This document shows positions 8,570 to 16,562 of a DNA stretch of 64,000 nt, one piece after another; the stretch's first letter is position 1, and every line of letters starts with the position of its first letter. The DNA is taken from assembly GCF_030209435.1 (NCBI RefSeq), contig NZ_JARVRX010000003.1:310001-374000 (forward strand), read 5' to 3'. Both the position numbers and the translations under genes were made by a program. The stretch is from Mycolicibacterium sp. lyk4-40-TYG-92 (GTDB lineage: Bacteria > Actinomycetota > Actinomycetes > Mycobacteriales > Mycobacteriaceae). Below the pieces are notes generated by a model, which saw only the letters and a program-made list of their open reading frames with translations, was not told the DNA's origin and did not search any database.

Positions 8570-9076
8570 TCACTCCCGGCCGAGGTATTGCGCGGTCGAG
8601 CCGCTGATCGGCATGTCCGGCATGCCCAGCTTGCGATGATCCCAGCTGCGCGTGCGACCCGGCACCACGCGGACCGCGACGCGGTTGTTCATCATCTGGT
8701 CGACGAAGGGGCGCATCTCGTCGCTGTACGGACCGGTGTAGCGCTCCCACACACTGATGCCGACGCGCAGGCAGGTGTCGGGGTCGTCGACGATCTCGGC
8801 GGTGCCGTCGATCGACACACCGCGCAGCGTGCCGTAGGTGTCCCCGTCCTCGATCATCACGGTGATGGTCGGGTCCCGGCGCAGGTTGACCGCCTTCTGC
8901 GACTTGGCCTTGGTCTCGAACCAGATTTCGCCGTCGAGCACGGCGTACCACATGGCCACCAGGTGCGGCCGGCCGTCGGCCAGGACGGTGGCCATGGTCG
9001 CGGTCCGGCTGCGATCGATGAACTCGACGATCTCGTCGTCGGTCATCACGATCTTCTTGCGCTCGTTCTGTCCCAC
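8570..9076 (-). CDS. PPOX-class (F420/FMN-binding split-barrel) oxidoreductase
   Basis: 168-residue split-beta-barrel flavin/deazaflavin enzyme. The N-terminal pattern RSRTATMATVLADGRPHLVAM and ETKAKSQKAVNLRRDP are typical of the actinobacterial F420-dependent PPOX-class enzymes that reduce small molecules or cofactors. Start is taken as GTG 9076 (MGQNERKKIVM), a common N-terminus in this family; ATG 9046 is an alternative. A longer in-frame extension through the upstream tandem repeat is judged non-coding. Physiological substrate unknown. Confidence 0.8.
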   Translation of the reverse strand: MGQNERKKIVMTDDEIVEFIDRSRTATMATVLADGRPHLVAMWYAVLDGEIWFETKAKSQKAVNLRRDPTITVMIEDGDTYGTLRGVSIDGTAEIVDDPDTCLRVGISVWERYTGPYSDEMRPFVDQMMNNRVAVRVVPGRTRSWDHRKLGMPDMPISGSTAQYLGRE

Positions 9077-9098
9077 GCTCTTATGCCTATCAGGCCAC

Positions 9099-9155
9099 GG
9101 CAGCGGGCTGCCCATCGGACCCGGCAGCGGGCTGCCCATCGGACCCGGCAGCGAG
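9099..9155. repeat. 24-bp tandem repeat, 2.4 copies
   Basis: Two perfect copies of a 24-bp unit (9099-9122 and 9123-9146) beginning GGCAGCGGGCTGCCC, followed by a partial third copy to 9155. It occupies the gap between the PPOX gene start and the enoyl-CoA hydratase stop and adds no likely coding sequence. Confidence 0.9.
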
Positions 9156-9158
9156 CCG

Positions 9159-9815
9159 TTACCCGGCTTGCAGCGCCGCGACCGCCGGGCCGAACATCGT
9201 CGCCTTGATGGCGGCCATGGTCGCCGAGTCCTTGCCCGCCACCGGAATCACGAGCTCCACCGCGGAGGAGACCACGGCGTCCTCGGCCGCGGCAAGCTCC
9301 ACGAGGCCGTACTTGGCGGCGTCGTCGCCGCCGAAACGACGTCCGGTGGTCATCGACGCGATGGCCGCCTGCGGCGTCAGCTTGGCCTGGATCAGCGCGG
9401 CCATGCCCGGGGTGAAGGGAATCCGGATGTCGACCTCGGGGAAACAGAAGAACCCGCGGTCCGAACGCATGGTCCGGTAGTCGTGGGCCATCGCGAGCAT
9501 GGCGCCGGCGCCGAAGGCGTGCCCGTTGACGGCGGCGGCCGTCGGGATCGGCAGGGTCAGCACTCGGGCGAACAGCGCGTGGACCCGCCCGACGTACGCC
9601 TGCATCTGGTCACCGTGCGCCATCAGCCAGTCGAGATCCAGGCCGTTCGAGTAGAACTTCCCGGCACCGGTCGTGACCAGACCCTGAGCGCCACCCGCGA
9701 CGAGATCGTCGATGGCACTGTTGATGTCGTCGAGGAAGCCCAGCGAGAAGCGGTTCTCGTCGTCGCCGAGATTCAGGATGGCGATCTTGTCCTGGTAGGT
9801 GACGGTGATGGTCAT
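9159..9815 (-). CDS. Enoyl-CoA hydratase/isomerase family protein
   Basis: 218-residue crotonase-fold enzyme acting on an acyl-CoA thioester. The oxyanion-hole region reads NGHAFGAGAMLAMAHDYR and the first hole-forming strand GKFYSNGLDLDWL. It is shorter than typical hydratases (about 260), resembling peroxisomal delta3,delta2-enoyl-CoA isomerase-like members, so the exact reaction is uncertain. It begins at ATG 9815 with a strong AGGAGGAAA ribosome site and overlaps the upstream TetR gene by 4 bp (ATGA), so the two form one operon and the TetR protein is the likely controller of this enzyme. Confidence 0.85.
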   Translation of the reverse strand: MTITVTYQDKIAILNLGDDENRFSLGFLDDINSAIDDLVAGGAQGLVTTGAGKFYSNGLDLDWLMAHGDQMQAYVGRVHALFARVLTLPIPTAAAVNGHAFGAGAMLAMAHDYRTMRSDRGFFCFPEVDIRIPFTPGMAALIQAKLTPQAAIASMTTGRRFGGDDAAKYGLVELAAAEDAVVSSAVELVIPVAGKDSATMAAIKATMFGPAVAALQAG

Positions 9816-10438
9816 GGTTGTTTCCTCCTGGTTGGGGTGGGTTCTGCGGCGAGGACGGCGCGCACGGCTGCGGTCAGCCGATCACGCGCCCAGCGGTTGC
9901 TGATTCTGTTGCGGGACAAAACGATTGCGGTCGGCAGGTCGACGATGCACACGGTGATGGCGTCAACCGCCGCGCCGTCGCGCCGGTCCCATAGATGAGT
10001 CGACAGCCGGATCATGAGGTCGATCAGCCGGCGTTGAAGGTCTTCCAGATCGGCGACCACCGCGTCGGGCAGATCGTCGCCGCGCAACTGATCTCGCTGC
10101 ACTCGCCAGAGCAGCAGGGCCGACTGGCGTTGCCGCTCATAGAACACTGCGGGGGCCTGCGCAGCCGCGACGACGGCGTCCACCGGGTCCGCAGCCTCGC
10201 TCGCCAGCGCCGCGTCGACCAATTCTGTTTGGACATCGAGGAATCGGCGGGCGGCGCGCAGCCAGGTGCGGGCGACGAGTTCGGATCGCGAGCCGAAGTT
10301 GTGATAGATCGCGCCGTTGGATACGCCGGCGGCAGTGGCCACCGCGCGCGTCGTCACACCACTGGCACTGCCCTCGACGGCCAGCGCCTCGGCGGCGTCG
10401 AGCACCGAGTCCAGGTCGTACACGCGAGGGCGAGGCAT
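9812..10438 (-). CDS. TetR/AcrR-family transcriptional regulator
   Basis: 208-residue repressor. The N-terminal helix-turn-helix is at about residues 24-46 (VTTRAVATAAGVSNGAIYHNF); the rest is the helical ligand-binding domain. Start ATG 10438 lies just after a perfect 32-bp palindrome (10445-10476), the obvious operator for autoregulation. The gene is co-transcribed with the enoyl-CoA hydratase, suggesting the inducer is an acyl-CoA or a related lipid, which is inference. Confidence 0.9.
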   Translation of the reverse strand: MPRPRVYDLDSVLDAAEALAVEGSASGVTTRAVATAAGVSNGAIYHNFGSRSELVARTWLRAARRFLDVQTELVDAALASEAADPVDAVVAAAQAPAVFYERQRQSALLLWRVQRDQLRGDDLPDAVVADLEDLQRRLIDLMIRLSTHLWDRRDGAAVDAITVCIVDLPTAIVLSRNRISNRWARDRLTAAVRAVLAAEPTPTRRKQP

Positions 10439-10444
10439 TCCACC

Positions 10445-10476
10445 ACGATAACAGAGCAAATGCTCTGTTATCGTGT
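10445..10476. promoter_or_regulatory. Perfect 15-bp inverted repeat, probable TetR operator
   Basis: CACGATAACAGAGCA, two bases AA, then its exact reverse complement. It sits 6 bp upstream of the TetR start codon and after the kinase stop. It has no T run on either side, so an operator is preferred over a terminator, though it could also attenuate readthrough from the kinase gene. Confidence 0.8.
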
Positions 10477-10494
10477 CGTCTGCGCCACAATCAG

Positions 10495-12168
10495 TTACGG
10501 CGGATAGATCTGCTTGATGGTCCCGTCCGCGTTGGCCTGGATGTACCCGGTCCCCGGCGCCGTCGAGTGAATGGCCAGACCCAGGCCGCCGCCCTCTTCG
10601 CCTTCGATGATGAGATACAGCGGCGACCCGGGCTCCGCGCCCATTTGTTGCGGTGCGCCGGCCATGGTGGCGGCCACGGCCTGCGTATTGATCGCACCGA
10701 GGTCCGCCAGCACGTCGAACGAACTGGTGGAGGTGTCCGAGCCCCACTTGTTCCAGCTGCCGCCGCGGTACATGAAGCTCTGGTCGACGTGCTTGTTCGT
10801 GGGGGAGACGCGATCCATGATCGCGTAGTCGGGATAGACCACGAGCTTGAATCCCATGGTGTCGCCGAACTTCGCCTTGATGGTCCCGATCAGGCCGGCC
10901 AGTCCGTCGGCGGTCTGCAGCTGGCTCGGTCCCGCCGGCGTCGACGCGGCGGTCGAGGCGGGAGTGGGCATGCCACCGGTCGGGTATGCGCCCGTCGGGC
11001 CGGTGCCGGTGGGCCGCGACGGAAACAGTTGCGCGCTGGGCTCGTTGGTCGCTTGGGGCTGACCACCCGAACCGCTGCCGGACCACATCACGTAGGCAAT
11101 GCCGGCGCCCCCGAGGACGACGACCGTGACCAATGCCGCGACGATCGCCACCGCCGAGTTGCGCCACCATGATTGTGCCGGCTGGGCATTCGTCAGCTGG
11201 GGCGGCGACCACTGCGCGGATCCGGCACTCAGACCCTGGGCTGGGGTCGCGTACTGCGTGTGCGCGTGCGCGGGGTAGGACTCGGGGCCGGTCTGCGGAT
11301 AGGGCACCGCCTGCACGCCCCAGGCCGGCGGCGCGACCGACCGGCTGGGCTGCATGGGTGCACTCAGCGCGGCGCGGGCGGCGACGGCGAGGTCTTTCGT
11401 TGTGGCGTAACGCTGTTCGGGATCTTTGGCCATCCCGGTCGCGATGACCTGATCCATCTGCGGCGAAATCCCCGGCCGCATGGTCGAGGGCCGTGGCGGG
11501 TCCGAATAGAGATGGCTGGTGATCTGCCGCTCCATGCTGTCGCCCGGAAACGGCGGGGCCCCGGTCAGGCACTCGTGCAGCACGCACGTCAGCGCGTAGA
11601 TGTCGGATCGCGCGTCGCACCGGTCGCTGGTGAAGCGCTCGGGGGCCATGTAGGCGACGGTGCCGATGGTGGCGCCGGTATGGGTCAGCTTGGTCTCGCC
11701 GGCGGCGCGGGCGATGCCGAAGTCGATGAGATACGCGAAATCGTCTGGGGTGACCAGGATGTTGGCGGGCTTGACGTCGCGGTGCACCAGCCCGACGCCG
11801 TGCGCGGCGCCGAGCGCGGCGGCGATCTGCTCGATGATCGAGACGGCGCGGTCGGGTGCCAGCGGACCGTCGGCCAACAACTGCTGGACGGTCTTGCCGT
11901 CGATCAGCCGCATGGTCACGAAGAGCCGGTCGTCGATCTCACCGAAATCGTGGATCGGCACGATGTGCGGCTCGTCGAGCCCGGCGGCCGCGTGGGCCTC
12001 CCTGCGGAAACGCACCTGGTACTGCTCGTCGTCGGCGAAGGTCGGGGGCAGCACCTTCATCGCGACGACGCGCTTCATCGTGGTGTCGTAGGCCTTCCAG
12101 ACCTCACCCATGCCGCCACGACCGAGCAGCTCAATCAGCCGGTACCGGCCGAACGGTGTCCCTTCCAC
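10495..12168 (-). CDS. Transmembrane Ser/Thr protein kinase (PknE/PknF-like)
   Basis: 557-residue receptor-type kinase. The kinase domain (about 1-270) has the glycine loop GRGGMGEVW, catalytic Lys38, HRDVKPAN with catalytic Asp131, DFG at 149-151 and a Thr-containing activation loop (LTHTGATIGTVAYMAPE). A Pro-rich juxtamembrane region and a single transmembrane helix near residues 335-357 precede an extracytoplasmic domain of about 170 residues that has no PASTA repeat, ending in SFDVLADLGAINTQAVAATM-type sequence. The organisation matches mycobacterial PknE/PknF/PknH-type kinases. Ligand and targets cannot be inferred. It lies upstream of, and in the same direction as, the TetR gene but is separated from it by the operator. 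Confidence 0.9.
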   Translation of the reverse strand: MEGTPFGRYRLIELLGRGGMGEVWKAYDTTMKRVVAMKVLPPTFADDEQYQVRFRREAHAAAGLDEPHIVPIHDFGEIDDRLFVTMRLIDGKTVQQLLADGPLAPDRAVSIIEQIAAALGAAHGVGLVHRDVKPANILVTPDDFAYLIDFGIARAAGETKLTHTGATIGTVAYMAPERFTSDRCDARSDIYALTCVLHECLTGAPPFPGDSMERQITSHLYSDPPRPSTMRPGISPQMDQVIATGMAKDPEQRYATTKDLAVAARAALSAPMQPSRSVAPPAWGVQAVPYPQTGPESYPAHAHTQYATPAQGLSAGSAQWSPPQLTNAQPAQSWWRNSAVAIVAALVTVVVLGGAGIAYVMWSGSGSGGQPQATNEPSAQLFPSRPTGTGPTGAYPTGGMPTPASTAASTPAGPSQLQTADGLAGLIGTIKAKFGDTMGFKLVVYPDYAIMDRVSPTNKHVDQSFMYRGGSWNKWGSDTSTSSFDVLADLGAINTQAVAATMAGAPQQMGAEPGSPLYLIIEGEEGGGLGLAIHSTAPGTGYIQANADGTIKQIYPP

Positions 12169-12211
12169 CGGCTAACCATAAGAGGCAGCGGCGTCCCCTG
12201 CCAGCGATTGG

Positions 12212-13849
12212 TTACGCGCGCACCCTGCGGCGATAGGTGACTTTGTCGAACTCACGACCATGCTCGTCGACGGCGGTCACGTCCATCTCGCTCAGCAGCT
12301 GCCCGGGTCTGACGTCGACGCGGATGAAGGCGTAGTTGCGGAAACGCACGCGCGACCAGCCGACCGCCTCCGCTTTCTTCTTCCCATCAGCAGTCCAGAC
12401 ATAGCTGTTCGGGACGAAGGTGTCGGGAGCTTCGTGGCCTCGGTAGCTCTCGGGCTCACCCGGCTGGAAACCGTATCGGGGCCGGCCGGCGCAGCCCACG
12501 GTGTAGTACACGGTGCCGTCCGTTTCGGCGTCGACGGTCGAATTGTCCCCGGCGACCTTGGTGGGTCGGTCACCGCGGATCGGGTCGGTGCGCTCGTAGA
12601 CATGGTTGTGTCCCTGCAACACGAGATCGACCTGGTAGCGGTCGAACAACGCGCACCAGGCCGCCCGCACACCGCCGTCGCTGGCGTGCGAGTCGGTGGT
12701 CGAGTACGCGCAGTGGTGGAAGAAGCAGACGATGAAATCGATGTTGGGGTCGCTGCGGTAGGCGGCCAGGGTGCGCTCTACCCAGGAGTTCTGGGAGCCG
12801 TCGGAATAGCCGGTGTTGGAACGGATTTCGAAGCTTACGTCATTGGCGTCGAGCGAGAGCACCGCGACGTTGCCGTACGTGAACGAATAGACCGACGGGC
12901 AGGCTGCCGGTCCGTTGTCCGGAAAGTCCATGCGCGCGAGGTGACCGCCGTAACCGTGACTCGGGTACGAGGCCTCCATGTCGTGGTTACCGGTCGCGAA
13001 CATCCACGGTGTGCTCGCCGCGCTGGCCTCGATGGAGCCCAGATACACGTCCCACACGAACGGGTTGTACTTGTCGAAGCCGTTGGCGACCTTGCCTCCG
13101 GACGGCACGAACGAGAGCGGCCTGCCGCCGCCGGACGGGTCGGCGTAGGCAATATCCCCGGCCAGCAAGTGGAATTCGGGGTTCGACGCGACGATCTGGT
13201 TGAGCACATTGGCGGTGTGCGGGACGTCTGGCTCGTTGTCCGGCTTGTAGTAGCTGTCGTCGTAGTCGCCGCGCTTGAGCCCCGCCGGACGGCTCGGGAC
13301 CTCATCGGTGCCCTGGTCGCCCATCATGGTGAACCGGAACGGCGCCAACACCTTCCGCACGCTGGGCATCGCCGTCCTGGCCGACCGCACGTCGCTGACG
13401 AAACCGTCCTCGGTGCGCCACCGGTAGAAATGCGCGCTGCCACCGGGCAGCCCGTCGACCGGAACATGGGCGTAGAACTGCTCGGCGGCCAGCACTCCGC
13501 GGTCGCTGGTGGGGATCTGGGTGACGAGGTTGCGTACCTCGGCTTCGACGGTCGCGCCCAGTTGATCGGTGGGTCCGTGGTCGACGAACACCCTGGTGCT
13601 GCCGGGATTTCGCGACAGCTGCGCGGCCAGCCGGAGCTGGCTGTCCGCATCGCCGCCGAAGCCGACCCGCCGATTGGCCACGCTCAACGGGGCGTCCTGC
13701 GCGTAGGCGCGGCGCCCGAACGGCGCCAGGCCCAGTGCCGCCACCGCCGCGGCAGCCGCCGATCCACGCAGAAAATTCCGCCGCGAAACGCGGTGCCGGC
13801 GCAGGTACTGCTGGTGCCAGTCGAACTGCTCGGCGATGGACATGGTCAT
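12212..13849 (-). CDS. Tat-exported purple acid phosphatase/metallophosphoesterase
   Basis: About 545 residues. A twin-arginine signal (SRRNFLRG followed by an Ala-rich hydrophobic stretch and an AYAQ-D cleavage-like site) shows export folded, fitting a metalloenzyme. The dinuclear-metal signature is present in order: MGDQG, AGDIAYAD, GNHDMEA, a CFFHHCAYS segment and GHNHVYERT. An N-terminal fibronectin-like purple acid phosphatase domain precedes it. Known relatives (such as M. tuberculosis Rv2577) are about 530 residues, supporting ATG 13849; the frame stays open to GTG 14032, which would add 61 residues ahead of the Tat signal with rather conserved-looking sequence. Substrate is probably a phosphomonoester. 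Confidence 0.85.
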   Translation of the reverse strand: MTMSIAEQFDWHQQYLRRHRVSRRNFLRGSAAAAAVAALGLAPFGRRAYAQDAPLSVANRRVGFGGDADSQLRLAAQLSRNPGSTRVFVDHGPTDQLGATVEAEVRNLVTQIPTSDRGVLAAEQFYAHVPVDGLPGGSAHFYRWRTEDGFVSDVRSARTAMPSVRKVLAPFRFTMMGDQGTDEVPSRPAGLKRGDYDDSYYKPDNEPDVPHTANVLNQIVASNPEFHLLAGDIAYADPSGGGRPLSFVPSGGKVANGFDKYNPFVWDVYLGSIEASAASTPWMFATGNHDMEASYPSHGYGGHLARMDFPDNGPAACPSVYSFTYGNVAVLSLDANDVSFEIRSNTGYSDGSQNSWVERTLAAYRSDPNIDFIVCFFHHCAYSTTDSHASDGGVRAAWCALFDRYQVDLVLQGHNHVYERTDPIRGDRPTKVAGDNSTVDAETDGTVYYTVGCAGRPRYGFQPGEPESYRGHEAPDTFVPNSYVWTADGKKKAEAVGWSRVRFRNYAFIRVDVRPGQLLSEMDVTAVDEHGREFDKVTYRRRVRA

Positions 13850-14239
13850 CGAAAGGTCGTCGGGGATGCCCGTGTCCGGGATTTCACCGGCGGCGGTCAG
13901 TCGGGTCGGACGCACCAGTCGATCGTGGCCCAGCACGGGCCGTCCCGCGAGTCCGACACCAGAATCAGGGCCGAAGTTCAGCCGGGATTCACGCAACCGC
14001 GACCAACGACGCCGCGACGCCCGTCGGGCCACGCGCAGCTGAAGTTGAGCTACGTGGGGCGGGGGAGCACCTCACCTGGATCCGCGCAGCCGACGCGAGA
14101 TGACACTTTTTGTGATCTGAAAAGTCTTGGGCTGTCCCGAACTCTTTCTCAGCAACGCCTCAGTTGGCGACGGCACGGTGGAGACATCAAGCGCGAGCAC
14201 GCCTGTCTTACCGACGTTTCGAGAAAGTAGTCAACGCCA
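13850..14239. promoter_or_regulatory. Region between the phosphatase and HtrA-like genes
   Basis: About 390 bp if the phosphatase begins at 13849. The part to 14032 may instead be the N-terminus of the phosphatase. The remaining 200 bp includes a less GC-rich stretch (14100-14225) that should contain the divergent promoters; GAGAAAG at 14221-14227 lies about 13 bases before the protease ATG. No clear hairpin or operator was seen. Confidence 0.4.
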
Positions 14240-15724
14240 ATGAGACACCCGTCAGAACAGCCGACCCCGGACAACCAGCACCTCTGGTCGCGGCAGTACG
14301 CCGCTGAGCAGGAGAAACTGGTCCAGTGGAGCAATGACCGTTACCAGCGCCCCCACGTTTCGGACGAGTACACCCAGCCGCTGCGGACGCCTTACGGGGC
14401 GCCACATCAGTATCCCGCCCCGCCCGTTCCGCCGGCGCCAGCTAAGCGCTCGCGCTCCGGGCTGCTGGCCTTCGGTGTCGCCGCGGTAGCCATCGCAGCC
14501 GGCGCGGCCGGCACCATGGCCGCGGTCGACCACTACGGCAACGTGGCGCCGACGGCACACGCTCCGCTCGCCACCGGCATCGAGAACCGCTCGCTGCCAA
14601 CGGCTTCCGCCCCCGCACCGGCAGCACCGGCCGGCTCTGTCGAGGCGGTCTCGGCCAAGGTGCTGCCGAGCGTCGTGAAACTGCAGATTCAGTCCGGTCA
14701 GCAGAGTGAGGAGGGCTCCGGCATCGTCCTCAGCGCCGACGGGCTCATCTTGACCAACAACCACGTGGTAGCCGCGGCGAATCAGGCCGCAGGCAGTCAG
14801 GATTCGGTGCCGGCACAATCCCTTCCCGGCGGCCGGCTCCCGCGCGGCATGTCCCCGTTCGGTCAGCTCCCCGGCGGTCCGCTGGATGGTCCCGACGCTC
14901 AGGACCCCAGCCAGGGTGGTCCGGCTACCGCCCCGTCCGGGCGGGTGAGCCAGGGCCTCAAGGCCACCGTCACCCTCTCCGACGGCCGCACCGTGCCCTT
15001 CACCGTCGTGGGGGCCGATCCGGCCGACGACATCGCGGTGGTGAAGGCCCAGGGAGTGTCCGACCTGACCCCGATCAGCATCGGATCCTCCAAGGACCTG
15101 CGCGTCGGTCAGAACGTGGTGGCCGTCGGCTCGCCGCTTGGCCTGCAGGGCACCGTGACCACCGGCATCATCAGCTCGCTGAATCGTCCGGTGAGCACCG
15201 GTGACGAGCAGACCGGCCAGCAGTCGGTGATGAGCGCCATCCAGACCGATGCCGCGATCAACCCCGGCAACTCCGGTGGTGCGCTGGTCGACATGAACGG
15301 CAACCTGATCGGGGTGAACTCGGCGATCGCCTCGCTCGGTGGTGGCCCGGATTCCGGTGGCTCCCAGCCGGGTTCGATCGGCCTCGGCTTCGCCATCCCG
15401 GTTGACCAGGCCAAACGCATTGCCGACCAACTGATCTCGACCGGCACCGTGCAGCACGCCTCGCTGGGCGTCAAGCTGGCCGCCAACAACAGTGCCCAGG
15501 GCGCGGCAGTGGCCGGCGTCGTCGCCGACGGTCCCGCCGCCGCGGCCGGCCTGGACAAGGGCGCGGTGATCACCAAGGTCGACAACCAGCCGATCGACAG
15601 TCCGGAAGCGCTCGTCGCGGCGATCCGGTCCAAGGCGCCCGGTGACAACGTCACCGTGACCTACGCCGACCCCTCCGGAGCGGAACATTCCGTGCAGGTG
15701 ACCTTGGGACAGACAGAAGCTTGA
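14240..15724 (+). CDS. HtrA/PepD-family membrane-anchored serine protease with PDZ domain
   Basis: 494-residue envelope quality-control protease. A cytoplasmic N-terminus (1-70, Gln/Pro/Tyr-rich), a transmembrane helix at about residues 73-96, a trypsin-like domain and a C-terminal PDZ domain (about 400-490). The catalytic triad is His175 in TNNHVV, Asp264 in PADDIAVVK and Ser345 in NPGNSGGALV. A Pro/Gly/Gln-rich insertion of about 60 residues (181-240) separates the His and Asp strands. Relatives in M. tuberculosis are PepD, HtrA and PepA; PepD-like is my best guess, from the domain order. In M. tuberculosis pepD is controlled by envelope-stress regulators (MprAB, SigE); no such sites are claimed here. 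Confidence 0.88.
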   Translation: MRHPSEQPTPDNQHLWSRQYAAEQEKLVQWSNDRYQRPHVSDEYTQPLRTPYGAPHQYPAPPVPPAPAKRSRSGLLAFGVAAVAIAAGAAGTMAAVDHYGNVAPTAHAPLATGIENRSLPTASAPAPAAPAGSVEAVSAKVLPSVVKLQIQSGQQSEEGSGIVLSADGLILTNNHVVAAANQAAGSQDSVPAQSLPGGRLPRGMSPFGQLPGGPLDGPDAQDPSQGGPATAPSGRVSQGLKATVTLSDGRTVPFTVVGADPADDIAVVKAQGVSDLTPISIGSSKDLRVGQNVVAVGSPLGLQGTVTTGIISSLNRPVSTGDEQTGQQSVMSAIQTDAAINPGNSGGALVDMNGNLIGVNSAIASLGGGPDSGGSQPGSIGLGFAIPVDQAKRIADQLISTGTVQHASLGVKLAANNSAQGAAVAGVVADGPAAAAGLDKGAVITKVDNQPIDSPEALVAAIRSKAPGDNVTVTYADPSGAEHSVQVTLGQTEA

Positions 15725-15732
15725 TTCCCAAC

Positions 15733-15786
15733 CCTGTGAGGGTTGTGCACGCCGAACCCGAGATAGGCGTACACAACCCTCACAGG
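15733..15786. terminator. Long near-perfect hairpin after the HtrA-like gene
   Basis: 21-bp arms (15733-15753 and 15766-15786) with a single mismatch and a 12-base loop, starting 8 bp after the protease stop. No T run follows, so it may terminate by a non-canonical mechanism, stabilise the mRNA 3' end, or be an unrelated symmetric element. Confidence 0.6.
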
Positions 15787-15861
15787 CGTATCGGCCCCGA
15801 AGCCAAACAGATTCCAACCGGCCCGTCCTAACCTCTCCGTATCGACTTTTCCGGAGGGGCC

Positions 15862-16458
15862 ATGCGCGTCGAGTACATCGTGGTGTTGATCGCCGTCATC
15901 GTGGTGGTGGATGTCGCCATCCTCGCCGCGCTGCTGCGCAAGCATCGCGCTCGGCAAGCCGCCACCAACACGACCGCAACCCTCGCAACGGAACTCGGCA
16001 CCTCCGACGTACCCAAGAAATCCGCGGCGCCGGTGCTGGCGAAGGCATTCCTTGCCGTCGGACTGTCATTGGCCGTCGCGGCCGGCGTCTGCGCGGCGGT
16101 TGTCGCCCAATCGAATTCGTCCGACCGGCACGCCGACGGGACCGTCGTCGAGCTCGTACCCAGCGGCAGCGGCAGCAGCCCGCGCTACCGGGCGCGAGTC
16201 GAATTCGCGACTTCCGCAGGCACCCACGTCCGCTTTCTCAGCTCGATCAGCAGCAATCCGCCACCGGCCAGGCTCGGTGAGCACGTCGACGTCCGGTACC
16301 GCCCCGACGACCCGCACGACGCCACCATCAACACCTATTGGCAGGTGTGGTTCCTGCCCACCCTGCTCGGCATCATCGCTGCCCCGTTCCTGCTGGTGGG
16401 CGCGGGATTCGGGATCGCCAGCCGTGCCGGGCGCAAACGCGGCCCGGAAATCATCTGA
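15862..16458 (+). CDS. DUF3592-like membrane protein
   Basis: 198 residues with an N-terminal transmembrane helix (about 4-24), a second at about 62-83, and a third near 160-185; the middle forms an extracytoplasmic beta-rich domain with GTVVELVPSGSG and RYRARVEFATSAG, then GEHVDVRYRPDDPHDATI. That pattern (VDVRYDPxxPxxA) is characteristic of DUF3592. Function unknown. Probably monocistronic, lying between the long hairpin and the SARP-type regulator. Confidence 0.75.
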   Translation: MRVEYIVVLIAVIVVVDVAILAALLRKHRARQAATNTTATLATELGTSDVPKKSAAPVLAKAFLAVGLSLAVAAGVCAAVVAQSNSSDRHADGTVVELVPSGSGSSPRYRARVEFATSAGTHVRFLSSISSNPPPARLGEHVDVRYRPDDPHDATINTYWQVWFLPTLLGIIAAPFLLVGAGFGIASRAGRKRGPEII

Positions 16459-16562
16459 TCGGCGGGGCGATCCAGCATATTGCCAGGTTCAACTGCGCTG
16501 CCGCAGGTCACGCGCGGATGTATCGTCTCCCCAAATTCGACTTTTGCTGTGAATCGGGGGAG

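Noticed and set aside
10439..11620. Minus-strand extension of the TetR frame through the kinase gene
   Set aside because: The TetR protein starts at 10438 after the operator; the extension is in a wrong frame of the kinase gene.
12260..14230. 656-codon plus-strand frame opposite the phosphatase
   Set aside because: Antisense shadow of a gene with a Tat signal and metal motifs; sequence is low-complexity Arg/Val/Gly without domains.
14252..15817. 521-codon minus-strand frame opposite the HtrA-like gene
   Set aside because: Shadow of a protease with complete catalytic triad.
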